Shown here piece after piece: positions 1 through 9,030 of a stretch of DNA of 19,732 nucleotides. Below the pieces are notes generated by a model. The model was not told where the DNA came from. It ran no database searches and saw nothing but the letters and a program-made list of their open reading frames with translations. Numbering within the stretch: the stretch's first letter is position 1; each line of letters begins with the position of its first letter. The position numbers were made by a program, and so were the translations under genes. This DNA is from SHYR01 sp034406555. GTDB lineage: Bacteria > Chloroflexota > Dehalococcoidia > UBA2979. The stretch is taken from NCBI GenBank assembly GCA_034406555.1, contig DASCRM010000072.1, positions 1 to 19,732 on the forward strand. The letters are read 5' to 3'.

Positions 1-2229
1 GGCGGCGAGCAGCAACGCGTCGCCGTCGCTCGGGCGCTCGCCAACCGACCGCGCATCGTGATCGCCGATGAGCCGACGGGTGAACTCGATTCCGTGACGG
101 CGGAGCAGATCTTCGATCTACTGCGGGAGGTCGCTCGCGGCGGCGTCACGGTAATCGCCGCGACCCACGATCCGTTCGTGATCGACCACGTCGACCGCAT
201 CGAGGAGCTGGGAGACGGCCGCCTGCTCGCTCCGGAGGAACGTACCTTCATCCCCGGCGTCGCCCGCGTCACGGCAACTCCAACGCTCGCACCGAGGCGT
301 CAGGCGCCGCCCGCGCCCGTCGCGACGCCGGCGGCGCCAGTCGCGGTCCCCGCCGAACCCGATCACGAGCGTGAGTCGGACGAGGTGGAGGGCGCGGGGG
401 CTGACTCGGTGTTCGGCTCAGGCAGGGTTCGCACCGCCGCAATCGTGGCTACGTTGCTGGCGGTCACCGCCCTCGCGGGTTGGTTGCGGCTGAGCGACCT
501 CGGACGGGCGGGGCTCGGCAACCACTTCTACGCGGCGGCGGTGTGGTCGATGTCCGGGTCGTGGCACAACTTCCTCTACGCGGCATTCGATCCCGCGGGG
601 ACGCTGATCGTCGACAAGCCGCCACTGGCACTCTGGATGCAGGTGCTGTCGACGAAGCTGCTGGGCTTCGAAGGCACCGCGATGATCCTGCCGATGGCGC
701 TCGCCGGCACCCTCGCCGTGCCGCTCACCTTCGGTGCCGGACGTCGCAGCCACGGCGTCGCCGTCGGGCTCGTCGCTGCCGTGCTGCTCGCCGTGCTGCC
801 CGAGTCGGTGGCGACGGCGCGCGACTCCACCATGGACGCGCTGATGATGGCGTTGCTGGCCGCCAGCGCGTGGCTGCTGGTCGCCGCAGTCGAGGGCCGT
901 AGCGCCCGTCTGCTGATCGCGTGGGCCGTGCTGATGGGCGTGATCTTCAACGTGAAGTACTTCGAGGGCTTCGTCATGATGCCCGCCGCCGCGCTCTACA
1001 TTGGCCTGCGTTGGCGGCACGACCTGCAAGCGCGGTTGCCCGTCTTCGCCGTCGCAGGCGTGGCGTTGGCGGCTGTCTCGCTGCTGTGGGTCGGCTTCGT
1101 GGAGCTGACACCAGCCTCCGATCGGCCGCTCGTAATGAACGACGAATCGAACAGCGTCGTCTCGCTCGTCGCCCGCTACAACGGCCTCGAGCGCGTGCTG
1201 CCAGGCGATGTCACGATCTTCGTGCCGTACGAGGGCTCGTCGGCCGCCACGGTGGAGGCCTACGAGACGGTCGCGGCGCACTTCGGCGTCGGCGACTCCG
1301 GCCCCGCGCGACTGTTCAAGGGCGCGAACGGGCCGCTGCTCGGCATCCCGGCGGCGTTCGCCGTGCTGGGCGTCCTCGCTGTGCTCTGGCGGCGGCGCGA
1401 CTGGCTGGACGGCCCCGGTGCCTTCTGGCTGGTCTGGGCGCTGACCGGCGTGGTGCTGTTCTCGTTCTCCAACCGCGCGGCGGCCCATTACACGGAGTCG
1501 TACGCCCCCGCCCTCGCGCTGCTTGGTGCCGTCGGCATCGTTGAGCTGTGGCGAGCGCGCGAGGGGTGGCGTTCCGTCGCCCTGCCGCTGGCGATCGCCG
1601 CACTGCTGTGGTTCGCGTACTACTCGACGCAGGCCTTCCCGCCAATCGCAGAGCGCGCGGAGCAGCTCGCGATCGGGGGTGCCGCGCTGGCCGCTGCGGC
1701 CCTGCTCGGCGGCCTGTTCGTGCGGCCGAGCCTCGACCTGCTACGCGTGGTGATCGTCATCCCTGCGCTGCTCGTGCCGCTGGTGACCGCGCACTGGATC
1801 GCCTTCGACGCGCCACGCGGCAGCGAGATCACGAGGCCCAATCCGCTGATCTACGCCACCAGCGAACTGGGGCCACCCGGCGGCCGCACCGTGCCTGCCG
1901 AGGCCGTCGTCGCACGTTCCGAGGAGACGGACTCCGGCGCGAGGTACATGTTCGCGATCGATGGCATCAACATCACGGGCGAATCAGTCGCCTATACCGG
2001 CGCATCCGTGCTGCCGATCTGGAGCGAGTACCAGCGACGGCCCGTGCTGCCGCCCGACGAGCTCGCCGCCCTGCTCAACAGCGGCGATGTGCCGTACGTG
2101 CTGCTCGGTGCGCTGCGAGCCGGCCTCGGCCGTATCGACGAGGTGCTGAACGTCGTGCAAGCACACTGCACGCGCGACTCCAGCGTGCCTGTCGGTCGCG
2201 CGTGGACGCTTTGGCGCTGTCCGGGTTAG
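1..2229 (+). CDS. ABC transporter ATPase fused to GT39/PMT-type (YkcB-like) membrane glycosyltransferase, 5' end outside window
   Basis: The frame is open from base 1, so the gene begins upstream. The first residues, GGEQQRVAVARALANRP, are the tail of the ABC signature. Walker B follows (VIADEPTGELD), then the switch histidine (ATHD near residue 57), as in LolD/MacB-type ATPases. A linker rich in Pro and Ala (about residues 82-138) leads without a stop into a hydrophobic domain of some 600 residues with about ten or more membrane spans. That domain shows GT39 features: NHFYAAAVWSMSGSWHNF in the first loop, the DKPP..LW motif near residue 205, and ARDSTMDALM. GT39/PMT_2 enzymes transfer sugars from polyprenyl-phosphate donors on the outer face of the membrane. 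The downstream P450 gene is convergent, with only 3 bases between the two stops. Each half is recognised with confidence. The role of the fusion is unknown, and a fusion created by a sequence error is possible but less likely because the linker is open and low-complexity. Confidence 0.88.
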   Translation, partial: GGEQQRVAVARALANRPRIVIADEPTGELDSVTAEQIFDLLREVARGGVTVIAATHDPFVIDHVDRIEELGDGRLLAPEERTFIPGVARVTATPTLAPRRQAPPAPVATPAAPVAVPAEPDHERESDEVEGAGADSVFGSGRVRTAAIVATLLAVTALAGWLRLSDLGRAGLGNHFYAAAVWSMSGSWHNFLYAAFDPAGTLIVDKPPLALWMQVLSTKLLGFEGTAMILPMALAGTLAVPLTFGAGRRSHGVAVGLVAAVLLAVLPESVATARDSTMDALMMALLAASAWLLVAAVEGRSARLLIAWAVLMGVIFNVKYFEGFVMMPAAALYIGLRWRHDLQARLPVFAVAGVALAAVSLLWVGFVELTPASDRPLVMNDESNSVVSLVARYNGLERVLPGDVTIFVPYEGSSAATVEAYETVAAHFGVGDSGPARLFKGANGPLLGIPAAFAVLGVLAVLWRRRDWLDGPGAFWLVWALTGVVLFSFSNRAAAHYTESYAPALALLGAVGIVELWRAREGWRSVALPLAIAALLWFAYYSTQAFPPIAERAEQLAIGGAALAAAALLGGLFVRPSLDLLRVVIVIPALLVPLVTAHWIAFDAPRGSEITRPNPLIYATSELGPPGGRTVPAEAVVARSEETDSGARYMFAIDGINITGESVAYTGASVLPIWSEYQRRPVLPPDELAALLNSGDVPYVLLGALRAGLGRIDEVLNVVQAHCTRDSSVPVGRAWTLWRCPG

Positions 2230-2232
2230 CGA

Positions 2233-3611
2233 CTAGCTCGAGGCCGCGATCGCCGAGGCCTGCGGCTCAGCAGTCGTGCCACTATCGACGTTCACCCACA
2301 GCTCGTTCATGCCGCGCAGGATGATGTGGTCCTTGAACTCGGGCTCTCCCGAGAGCTGCATGTCGCCGAAGCGCGCGAGCAGACGCTCGAAGGCAATCTG
2401 GCCCTCCGCCCGCGCCAACGGCGATCCGAGGCAGTAATGGTTGCCGCGCGCGAAGGAGACGTGCTCACGCACGTCACGGTCGAGGTCGAGCCGGTCCGGC
2501 TCGTCGAAGACGCTGGAGTCGTGGTTGGCGGAACCCAGGAGCAGGATCAGCTGCTGGCCCGCCTTGATCTCCTGCCCGCCGATCACCACATCCTCCGTGG
2601 TCGTGCGGGCGTCGGTCTGCACCGGGCTGTCGTAGCGCAGCAGCTCCTCGATCGCGTTTCCCATCAGATCCGGGTTGTCGCGTAGTCGTTCCAGCTGGTC
2701 CGGATGCCGCAGCAGTGCCAGCAAACCGTTGCCGATCAGGTTCGTCGTCGTCTCGTTGCCCGCGACCAGCAGCAGGATCAGTGTGCTGACCATCTCCTCA
2801 TGCGTGAGCTTGTCGCCCTCCTCTTCGGCGGCGATCAGGGCGCTGAGCAAGTCTTCGCGCGGCTCTGCTCGCCGCTCCTCGATGATCGCGTCGAAGTACT
2901 CGCGTAGCTCGGCGTTCGCCTTGAAGGCCTCGATGCTCTGCGCGCGCGTGATCGTCGGCTCAAGCTGGCGGGCGACGGCGTCGGACCAGACCTTGAAGCG
3001 CGCGCGATCCTCGACGGGGACGCCGATCAGCTCGGCGATCACGATCGTCGGGAGCGGGTCAGACAGTGCCTCCATCATGTCCACGCGGCCGTCCTCGACC
3101 TCGTCCAGCAGGTCGTCGACGACCGTCTCGATACGCGGGCGCATTGCCTCGATCTGGGGGGCGTGAACGCCTTGTTCACCAGCGATCGCAGCCGCGTGTG
3201 ATCGGGAGGATCGAGGCCCAGCAGGCTCGGCTCCTCGACGGCGCGCTTCAGACGGTCGCGCGTCACACTCTCAAGGCCTGCCTCAGTGAGAATCTTGTCC
3301 AGTTCGCCGAGCTGGCGCTGGCGCGCGTAATTTGGCGAAGCAGTCTGGTCGCTCGAAAAACGGCGGTGGTCGCGAAGCACCTCGTCGACGTCGGCGTGGC
3401 GCGAGAGCACCCAGCCTCGCAGCATGGAGGTGCGATGCACGGGGCTCTTGTCGCGCAGGCGCTCGTACGTGTCAGAGGGGTTCTGGTGCAGGTCTGCCGA
3501 GAGCGGGTTATAGGTCGCGCCGGAGCTGATCCGCTCGCGCAGCAGCAGCAACCGCAGCGCCGCGCGCTGCACAACACGCACCTTCATCAGGCGTCGCAGA
3601 AGTCGTCTCAT
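2233..3611 (-). CDS. Cytochrome P450, interrupted by one frameshift
   Basis: A heme monooxygenase of the bacterial soluble class, about 459 residues once one missing base is restored. The ATG at 3611 is preceded by GGAGGGG at good spacing. The N-terminal part (3611 to about 3160) ends in LLGLDPPDHTRLRSLVNKAF, the conserved P450 segment before helix C. The reading then moves to another frame, where MRPRIETVVDDLLDEVE continues the same fold. Downstream are the I-helix AGNETT (about residues 284-289), the ExxR motif EELLR (about 323-326) and the heme loop FARGNHYCLG with Cys near 394. The frame change lies at a run of six G on the plus strand (3156-3161); a seventh would give an uninterrupted FTPPQIEAMRP. 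Substrate cannot be told, and no ferredoxin or reductase gene is adjacent. The CoA-transferase upstream on the same strand may be co-transcribed (60 bp gap). Confidence 0.9.
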
Positions 3612-3671
3612 TGGAATCCCCTCCGCACGGTCAGATCGTACCCCGCCGGGCCCGGTTCGCGCAGAGCCACG

Positions 3672-6137
3672 CTAGTCGCCCGCCGGCACTCCGACGGGTA
3701 CGACCTCCTGCGACCAGGCGACGCCGGAAGCTCGCAGCTCGGCGATCGCAGCGTCGTCGTAGCCCACCTCCGCCAGCAGGTCGTCGGTATGGTCGCCCGC
3801 GAGGCAGCCGGGGCCGAAGCGACCAGGCGTGGCATCGAAGGTGACGACGGCGCCGTGACGCCGCAGTGGCCCGTACTCCGGGTGGTCGACCATCGGCGCC
3901 ATCTCGTTGGCCAGCACCTGCTCGTCGTCGATCCAGAAGTCGCCCATCGGCACTGCGTCGGCGCGCACGCAGCCGACGCCTGCGGGCACAAGCAGCTGCT
4001 CCCAGCCTTCCGCGGCCTGCGTCGCGAAGACGTCCGCCAGGTCCGCGACCAGCTCCTCGTCGTGCTCCGCTCTCGCCTCGGCTGTCGTGAAACGGGGATC
4101 CGAGGCGAGATCGCTGCGCGGGAGTGTCTCGCAGAGCGCGTCCCACGCCCGTTCGCCGGGCGCGCTGAGCAGCACCCAGCCCTCGCGAGTCGGGTAGAGG
4201 CGACTGAGCGCGTTCTGGCCGTACAGCTCGGCGTCGAGTTCCGCACGCGGCTGCTTGCCCGCGTACGAGATAAAGTCATCGCCGTTCGCGTACACGTTCG
4301 CGCCCAGCATGTCGACGAAGATCTCCTGCCCCTCGCCGCTGCGGTCGCGGGCGTGCAGACCGAGCATCGCGGCCGAGGTGACGGCCATCGAGGTGTTCGG
4401 GTCGGGGTTCACTTCGTTCGCGCGCATCAGCCACTTCGAGGCAAATCGCACGCCTTCGAGGTCATCGCAGAAGTCGGGCGGCATGCCCGAGCCGGCCTGG
4501 AAGAGCGCGCCGCCAGACGCTGCGCCGGCGATCGGGTGCGTCGACGGACGATGCGCGCCAGGGCCGTCCGGCCCGTATCCGTTCACGGAGAGATAGATGA
4601 TGTCGGGCTTGATCGCCTTCGCCTGCTCATACGACATGCCCAGTCGGTCGGGCACGCCTGGGCGGTAGTTGTGGATGATCATGTCGGCATCGGCGATTAG
4701 CCGGTGCACGACCTCCTGTCCGGCTTCGCTGCGCAAGTCGAGGCAGATGCTCTCCTTGCCGGCGTTAGTCTTCGCAGCGCCGATCCCGGCCTGCCCGCCC
4801 GCGCCCATCGTGCGGAATGGGTCGCCGCCCGGCTGCTCCACCTTGATGATCCGCGCGCCCTGATCGCCGAGCATCGAACACGCGAGGGGCGTCGCGATGA
4901 TCGTCGCGAACTCCAGCACGGTGATGCCTTCGAGCGCGTGTTGTGGCGCAGTCGTGCCGTTCGCCGACGATGCCCACGCCGTGCGCGCCGGCTCGGCGGC
5001 TACCTCGTCCGAGTGCTCTCCGAGCTGCGGGTCGATGCCGCCGATGCTGGCGGGCGTGCCGGTGAGGCGGGCGATTGGCCCGAGCTGACGCATCGCCCCC
5101 AGCCGCGGGTGATCAACCTCGACGACGTGACCGTTGAGGACCAGGTCCGGGTCGTCGAGCGCCTGCTGCGTCGAGACGAACGGGGTCGCGGCGACCGAAC
5201 CGTTCTCGACAAAGGCCTGCATCCACTCCGCCGGGCCGCGTTCGCGCATCCGGGTGAGCATGCGGTCACGCAGCTCTTCGTGCGCCTCCTCGGTCCACAT
5301 CGGACGCGGGATCGCGTAGCGCTCGTCGGCAACGATCTCGATCAGGTCGATCGCGGTGAGATAGGCCTCGAAGAGGTGCTGAAGCAGGTTGCCGAGCTGG
5401 ATCCAGCTCCCATCTTTCGTCTGCACCGGGTGGTAGTTGAGCGTGGGCATGAAGCCCGCGCGCACCGCCAGCATATCCATCGCCGGGAACTCGTGCGGGT
5501 AGATGCGCGAGAGCTGCGAATAGAACAGCGAGCGCAGGTCGTAGGGCAGCAGCCCCTGCAGCAGGCTGGTGTGCACTTGTTGGCCTCGGCCCAGCGACTC
5601 ACGAGCATGCAGCGCCGCGAGGGTGCCGTGCACCGTTGCCTGCGAAGCGGCATGGTTCGCGACCAGCACAGCGGCGAACGCAGGGCCATCGCGCGACGGC
5701 AGCCCGGTCATCCCCAGCATGCGGCCGGACTTCGCCGCGACGACGCGCTCATCGACAGGGTAGCCCGCGAGCGGCCCGTTTGGCCCGAAGCCGGTGATCG
5801 AGGTGTAGACGAGGCCGGGGTTGAGTGCAGAGAGCGTCGCGTAGTCGGCCTGCACGGCTTCCGCCTCGCCCGGCAGGTAGGAGGCGATCACCACGTCCGC
5901 GCCCGCGCCCAGCGAGTGCAACTGCTCGCGGCCCGCCTCGCTGTCGAGGTCGAGCGTGATGCTGCGCTTGCCGCGCAGCCACATCGGCGAAGCGGCGTGG
6001 CCGCGAATCGGGTTGCCCTCGGCCGGTTCGACCATCAGCACGTCGGCGCCGAAGTCGGCGAACACCATCGTCGCCACGGAGCCAGCCTGCCCGCTGCTGA
6101 GGTCGATTACGCGCAGGTCGTCGAGTGGTCCGCTCAC
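3672..6137 (-). CDS. Tandem two-domain CaiB/BaiF (family III) CoA-transferase
   Basis: Family III CoA-transferases move CoA between carboxylic acids through an aspartyl-CoA intermediate. This protein, about 821 residues, holds two complete copies: roughly residues 1-375 (starting LDDLRVIDLSSG) and 400-821 (starting LEGITVLEFATIIATPLACS). Both copies show the ADV/GARIIKVE-type segment, the GFGPNGP or GYGPDGP loop and the LHAR...GxGQ helix. By counting back from LHAR, the catalytic Asp position of formyl-CoA transferase is Asn in the first copy (about 161, VANHAAS) but Asp in the second (about 579, VNPDPNTS). I chose GTG 6137 because GGAAGGA stands six bases before it. An alternative GTG at 6176 overlaps the Nudix stop (GTGA) but has a weaker ribosome site. 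The Nudix gene lies just upstream on the same strand. Substrate unknown. Confidence 0.9.
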   Translation of the reverse strand: MSGPLDDLRVIDLSSGQAGSVATMVFADFGADVLMVEPAEGNPIRGHAASPMWLRGKRSITLDLDSEAGREQLHSLGAGADVVIASYLPGEAEAVQADYATLSALNPGLVYTSITGFGPNGPLAGYPVDERVVAAKSGRMLGMTGLPSRDGPAFAAVLVANHAASQATVHGTLAALHARESLGRGQQVHTSLLQGLLPYDLRSLFYSQLSRIYPHEFPAMDMLAVRAGFMPTLNYHPVQTKDGSWIQLGNLLQHLFEAYLTAIDLIEIVADERYAIPRPMWTEEAHEELRDRMLTRMRERGPAEWMQAFVENGSVAATPFVSTQQALDDPDLVLNGHVVEVDHPRLGAMRQLGPIARLTGTPASIGGIDPQLGEHSDEVAAEPARTAWASSANGTTAPQHALEGITVLEFATIIATPLACSMLGDQGARIIKVEQPGGDPFRTMGAGGQAGIGAAKTNAGKESICLDLRSEAGQEVVHRLIADADMIIHNYRPGVPDRLGMSYEQAKAIKPDIIYLSVNGYGPDGPGAHRPSTHPIAGAASGGALFQAGSGMPPDFCDDLEGVRFASKWLMRANEVNPDPNTSMAVTSAAMLGLHARDRSGEGQEIFVDMLGANVYANGDDFISYAGKQPRAELDAELYGQNALSRLYPTREGWVLLSAPGERAWDALCETLPRSDLASDPRFTTAEARAEHDEELVADLADVFATQAAEGWEQLLVPAGVGCVRADAVPMGDFWIDDEQVLANEMAPMVDHPEYGPLRRHGAVVTFDATPGRFGPGCLAGDHTDDLLAEVGYDDAAIAELRASGVAWSQEVVPVGVPAGD

Positions 6138-6172
6138 AGTTGTTCCTTCCCCGTCGACGCGAGTGTAGCCGT

Positions 6173-6664
6173 TCACGCCTGCCGGTCGAGCCAGTCGATG
6201 TAGCGATCGAGGTTGGCGCGGATGCCACGCACGATCATCGCGCGGCGCTCGCTGCCCTCAGTCACCCGCTGAAGCTGATCATCACCGAAGTAGCGGTCGC
6301 GGAATTCGCGAGGGTCGATCCAGCGGTGGCCTTCGTGTTCGTCGCTGACGGCGACCTCGCCATCCTCGCAGTCGGCGGCGTAGGTCACCTCCAGCGAGTA
6401 ACTGCCGTAGACATCCATCGGCACGAGACCGATCTGCGTCAGCGGCCCGGACGGTACCAGCCCGCTCTCCTCCAGCAGCTCGCGGCTGGCGGCCTGCTCC
6501 GGCCACTCGCCCTGATCGACCATCCCACCGGGGATGTACCAGGCACCGCTCATCTCGCCGCCCGCGCGTTTCAGGATCAGGATCTTGCCGCCGCGCAGCG
6601 CGAAGACCGCGGCAGAGGCCGTAAAGGTCTGGGGCTTCGGGTAGTCAGTCTCTTTCGAGGTCAT
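6173..6664 (-). CDS. Nudix hydrolase
   Basis: A 163-residue protein with a perfect Nudix box at residues 47-69, GX5EX7REUXEEXGU: Gly47, Glu53, Arg61-Glu62, Glu65-Glu66 and Gly68. Nudix enzymes cleave nucleoside diphosphates linked to another moiety using a metal held by the box glutamates. The sequence before the box (ASAAVFALRGGKILILKRA, then SGAWYIPGG) is the usual beta-strand lead of MutT-like members, and the length is normal for a single-domain enzyme. ATG 6664 has GGAAG five bases upstream. The stop overlaps a possible GTG start of the CoA-transferase, so the two may be co-transcribed. The exact substrate cannot be assigned. Confidence 0.92.
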   Translation of the reverse strand: MTSKETDYPKPQTFTASAAVFALRGGKILILKRAGGEMSGAWYIPGGMVDQGEWPEQAASRELLEESGLVPSGPLTQIGLVPMDVYGSYSLEVTYAADCEDGEVAVSDEHEGHRWIDPREFRDRYFGDDQLQRVTEGSERRAMIVRGIRANLDRYIDWLDRQA

Positions 6665-6722
6665 GGCGCTTCCACATTCTGGCGTGCGCGATGATACATC
6701 GAGGGCGGTCGAGCAGCCGAGG

Positions 6723-7832
6723 CTAGCGCCTGCCCCCGGCGAGCAGCGCCGCTTCTGGACGTCGACGCAACGTCAGCATCGCGAAGGCCGGGCCCCGCCG
6801 ACGCCCTGCTCGATGATCGGCACGCCTCGGATCGTGATCGCCGTGAGCAGGAAGCCGACGCCGGTCTGGAACGCGAGCACGGAGCCTCGGTAGCGCTCAT
6901 CGGCGAGTTCGGTCATCGCGGCGGAGAACTGCGCCGAGTCGGCGACCACCGTCGAGCCCCAGACCGCCGCCAGCACCGCGACGAGCACCAGCGAGGCGGG
7001 TGTGAACCCGATCACGAGCGCCGCGCTGCCGCTGCCGATCATCGCCACCGAGGTGACGAGCGTGCGCCCGTAGCGATCCGCCAACACTCCCGCGACGACG
7101 CAGGATGCGGCTCCGATCGCGAGGACACCGAAGCTCGCGACGCTGCCGGCAGCGAGACCGAGCAGCGGCCCGCGCCGAGACCCCGCGCCAGAAGCGCACG
7201 AGCCGGACCTGCTGCGGGGTGCTGTGGAACGGGCCGTCCTCGACCGCCAGCCACATCGCGAGACCAACGAGCGCCGCCAGCGCGCTCGCCAGCAGCATCG
7301 TCAGTTCCCACTGCCCTTCGAGCAGCACGCGCAGCAGATGTCGCGAACGGGAGCCGAGGGTGAGCGCGCCGATCACGACGCCAAGCGCGAGCCCGCGCCC
7401 ACTGCAGTACCAACCGGAGACCACGTGTATCGCGGGCGGGTAGACGCCACCGAGGAAGACGCCCGTGGCGAACCTCGCCAGCAGCCAGACCGCGAAAGAG
7501 CCGCTGGGGACGGGCGCGAGATTCGCGAGCGCGGCCAGCAGCGCGGCCAGCGCGAAGAGCGGGCGCGCGTTCATGCACTCCGTGAGGTTGCCGAGCGCCG
7601 AGAGCAACGTGCCGGCGACAAAGCCGAACTGCACCGCGATCGTGAGCCACGCCAGCTCGCCGTCGCCGAAGCCAAATTGCTCACCGAGCGCCGCCGAGAT
7701 CGCGTTCGTGCTGAACCAGACCGTCAACGCACCCAGCGTCGCCAGCGCGACGACCGCGAGCATGCGGCGGCGGCGCGCCAGCTGGTCGGGCGCGAGCTCG
7801 GAAGCGGAGGTGGGCGCGGCGTTCTCAGTCAT
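6723..7832 (-). pseudogene. MFS transporter, multiply frameshifted and apparently missing two membrane segments
   Basis: The N-terminal part (from ATG 7832 to about 7184) codes for six membrane helices of an MFS permease of the nitrate/CynX-like type, including the helix-4 segment LLARFATGVFLGGVYPPAIH. The reading then changes frame around 7167-7184. It resumes in GPLLGLAAGSVASFGVLAIG, VVAGVLADRYGR, VVADSAQFSAAMTEL and GVGFLLTAITIRGVP, which are C-terminal MFS helices. A further frame change at the C-run 6793-6796 is needed to reach PAFAMLTLRRRPEAALLAGG and the stop at 6723. Restored, it gives only about 370 residues. By comparison with remembered relatives, helix 7 (about 30 residues) and most of helix 12 are absent. 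Either the gene is decaying or the assembly has lost bases here. No strong ribosome site precedes 7832. Substrate unknown. Confidence 0.75.
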
Positions 7833-7905
7833 CGCGCACAGCGTGCCTCAACACGACACACTGCGCGCGCGATCCCGCTCACAGCGCCCTGACCGTGTGC
7901 GGCCA

Positions 7906-8994
7906 CTAGCGAACGGCGATCACCATCTCGTCGCCTTCGGTCGATGCCGCCGCGGGTCCGATCGAGGCGATCTCGGCCTTGAACTTCGCCTCCGCCGGCT
8001 TCGTGCCGCCCGCCGCCAGCAGCTCGCGGGCGCGATGCCGCGCCAGCTCGCCGGGATGGGCGGTGCCACGCGCCTCGCTGAAGCCCGCCGCCAGCAGCGC
8101 CTCGACCAGCCACGCCGTCGTCCAGCGCTGCAGCTCAAGCACCGTCGAACGCCGGGCGTGCGGCGCGAGATGCCTGAGCAGCGGCACGCCGAGCGCCGCC
8201 CACGGCCCCTCCAGCAACGTCTCGCCATAGGCACGAGGTGCGAGTGCCACGGTCATCAGCGCGTCGCTGTGCAGGCGCGCCGTCGGCCCCTCGGCCGGCA
8301 GCACGAGCGTGTAGCGGCGCTCCAGCGCGGGCAGCTGCACGCGTCGCGAGTAGCTGTAGAGCAGCACGCGCTCGCCTCGCTCGCTGCCGCCCCAGAGGTG
8401 CACGGTCTCGAACTCCGGCGCATCGAGCCGCCAGTCCTGGTACGAGACACGCAACACCCCGCCCGGCCGCAGCACCCGTGCCAGTTCCGCGAAGACGGAG
8501 GCGGGCTCAGCCGCCTCCTCGAGTGAGTTCGCCGCGACGATGCCGTCGAATCTCGTATCCGCGAACGGCAGGCGCGCCGCATCGCCGTTGAGGAAACGCG
8601 CGTTCGCCAGCGCCAGCCGTTTCGCGTTCGCCACGCAGACGCGAGCGCGCACCGGCGAGGGGTCGATGCCAACGACCTCGACCTCCGGCCTCGCGGCGGC
8701 GAGTGGCAACGAGGGCCAGCCGTCGCCAGGTCCGATGTCGAGCACCCGCGCCGCACCCCGCGGCATCGCGGCCGCGTAGTCGGCGATGCGCGCGGCATCC
8801 GCCCAGTGCGCCTCGCTGGCGGCGTTGTACGGCATATAGACGAACGGCAATTGCCGGTTCGACTGGCTGGGCATCAGCTCATAGAGCGCCCGTGCCGACT
8901 CCAGCCGCTCGGGCGGCGCGTGCTCGTAGAGCCACGCTTCCACCTCGCTGGCGGACGGGTCGAGATCCGGTGTCTCGGGGCCGGGAACAGTCAC
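7906..8994 (-). CDS. Class I SAM-dependent methyltransferase
   Basis: A 362-residue protein with a central Rossmann-type methyltransferase fold. Motif I VLDIGPGDG (about 84-92) binds SAM, the acidic Asp111 (VVGIDPS) ends strand 2, NGDAARLPF (about 137-144) is the third motif, and FDGIVAANSLEEA plus VLRPGGVLRVSYQDW are the Methyltransf_11 signatures. A further ~170 residues after the core contain no domain I recognise; it may recognise the substrate. The N-terminal 75 residues are also outside the core. The start is GTG 8994, with no Shine-Dalgarno sequence but a -10-like TAAGAT just upstream, so the mRNA may be leaderless. It is separated from the MaoC genes by an intrinsic terminator, so it probably has its own promoter. 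Substrate unknown. Confidence 0.88.
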   Translation of the reverse strand: MTVPGPETPDLDPSASEVEAWLYEHAPPERLESARALYELMPSQSNRQLPFVYMPYNAASEAHWADAARIADYAAAMPRGAARVLDIGPGDGWPSLPLAAARPEVEVVGIDPSPVRARVCVANAKRLALANARFLNGDAARLPFADTRFDGIVAANSLEEAAEPASVFAELARVLRPGGVLRVSYQDWRLDAPEFETVHLWGGSERGERVLLYSYSRRVQLPALERRYTLVLPAEGPTARLHSDALMTVALAPRAYGETLLEGPWAALGVPLLRHLAPHARRSTVLELQRWTTAWLVEALLAAGFSEARGTAHPGELARHRARELLAAGGTKPAEAKFKAEIASIGPAAASTEGDEMVIAVR

Positions 8995-9000
8995 CGCGCG

Positions 9001-9030
9001 ATCTTAGGCGCAGTCCCGTCCGGGTGTTAG
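9001..9030 (-). promoter_or_regulatory. Putative promoter of the methyltransferase gene
   Basis: On the minus strand CTAACA (9030-9025) and TAAGAT (9006-9001) are separated by 18 bases. The -10-like box ends six bases before the GTG codon, which would put the transcription start at or next to the start codon (leaderless mRNA). It sits immediately after the T-tract of the upstream terminator. Assignment rests on motif likeness only. Confidence 0.3.

Noticed and set aside
3066..6203. Long open frames on the plus strand opposite the CoA-transferase and P450
   Set aside because: They are antisense to genes with clear motifs, are very rich in Arg, Ala and Gly, and match no family I recognise. High GC makes such frames common.
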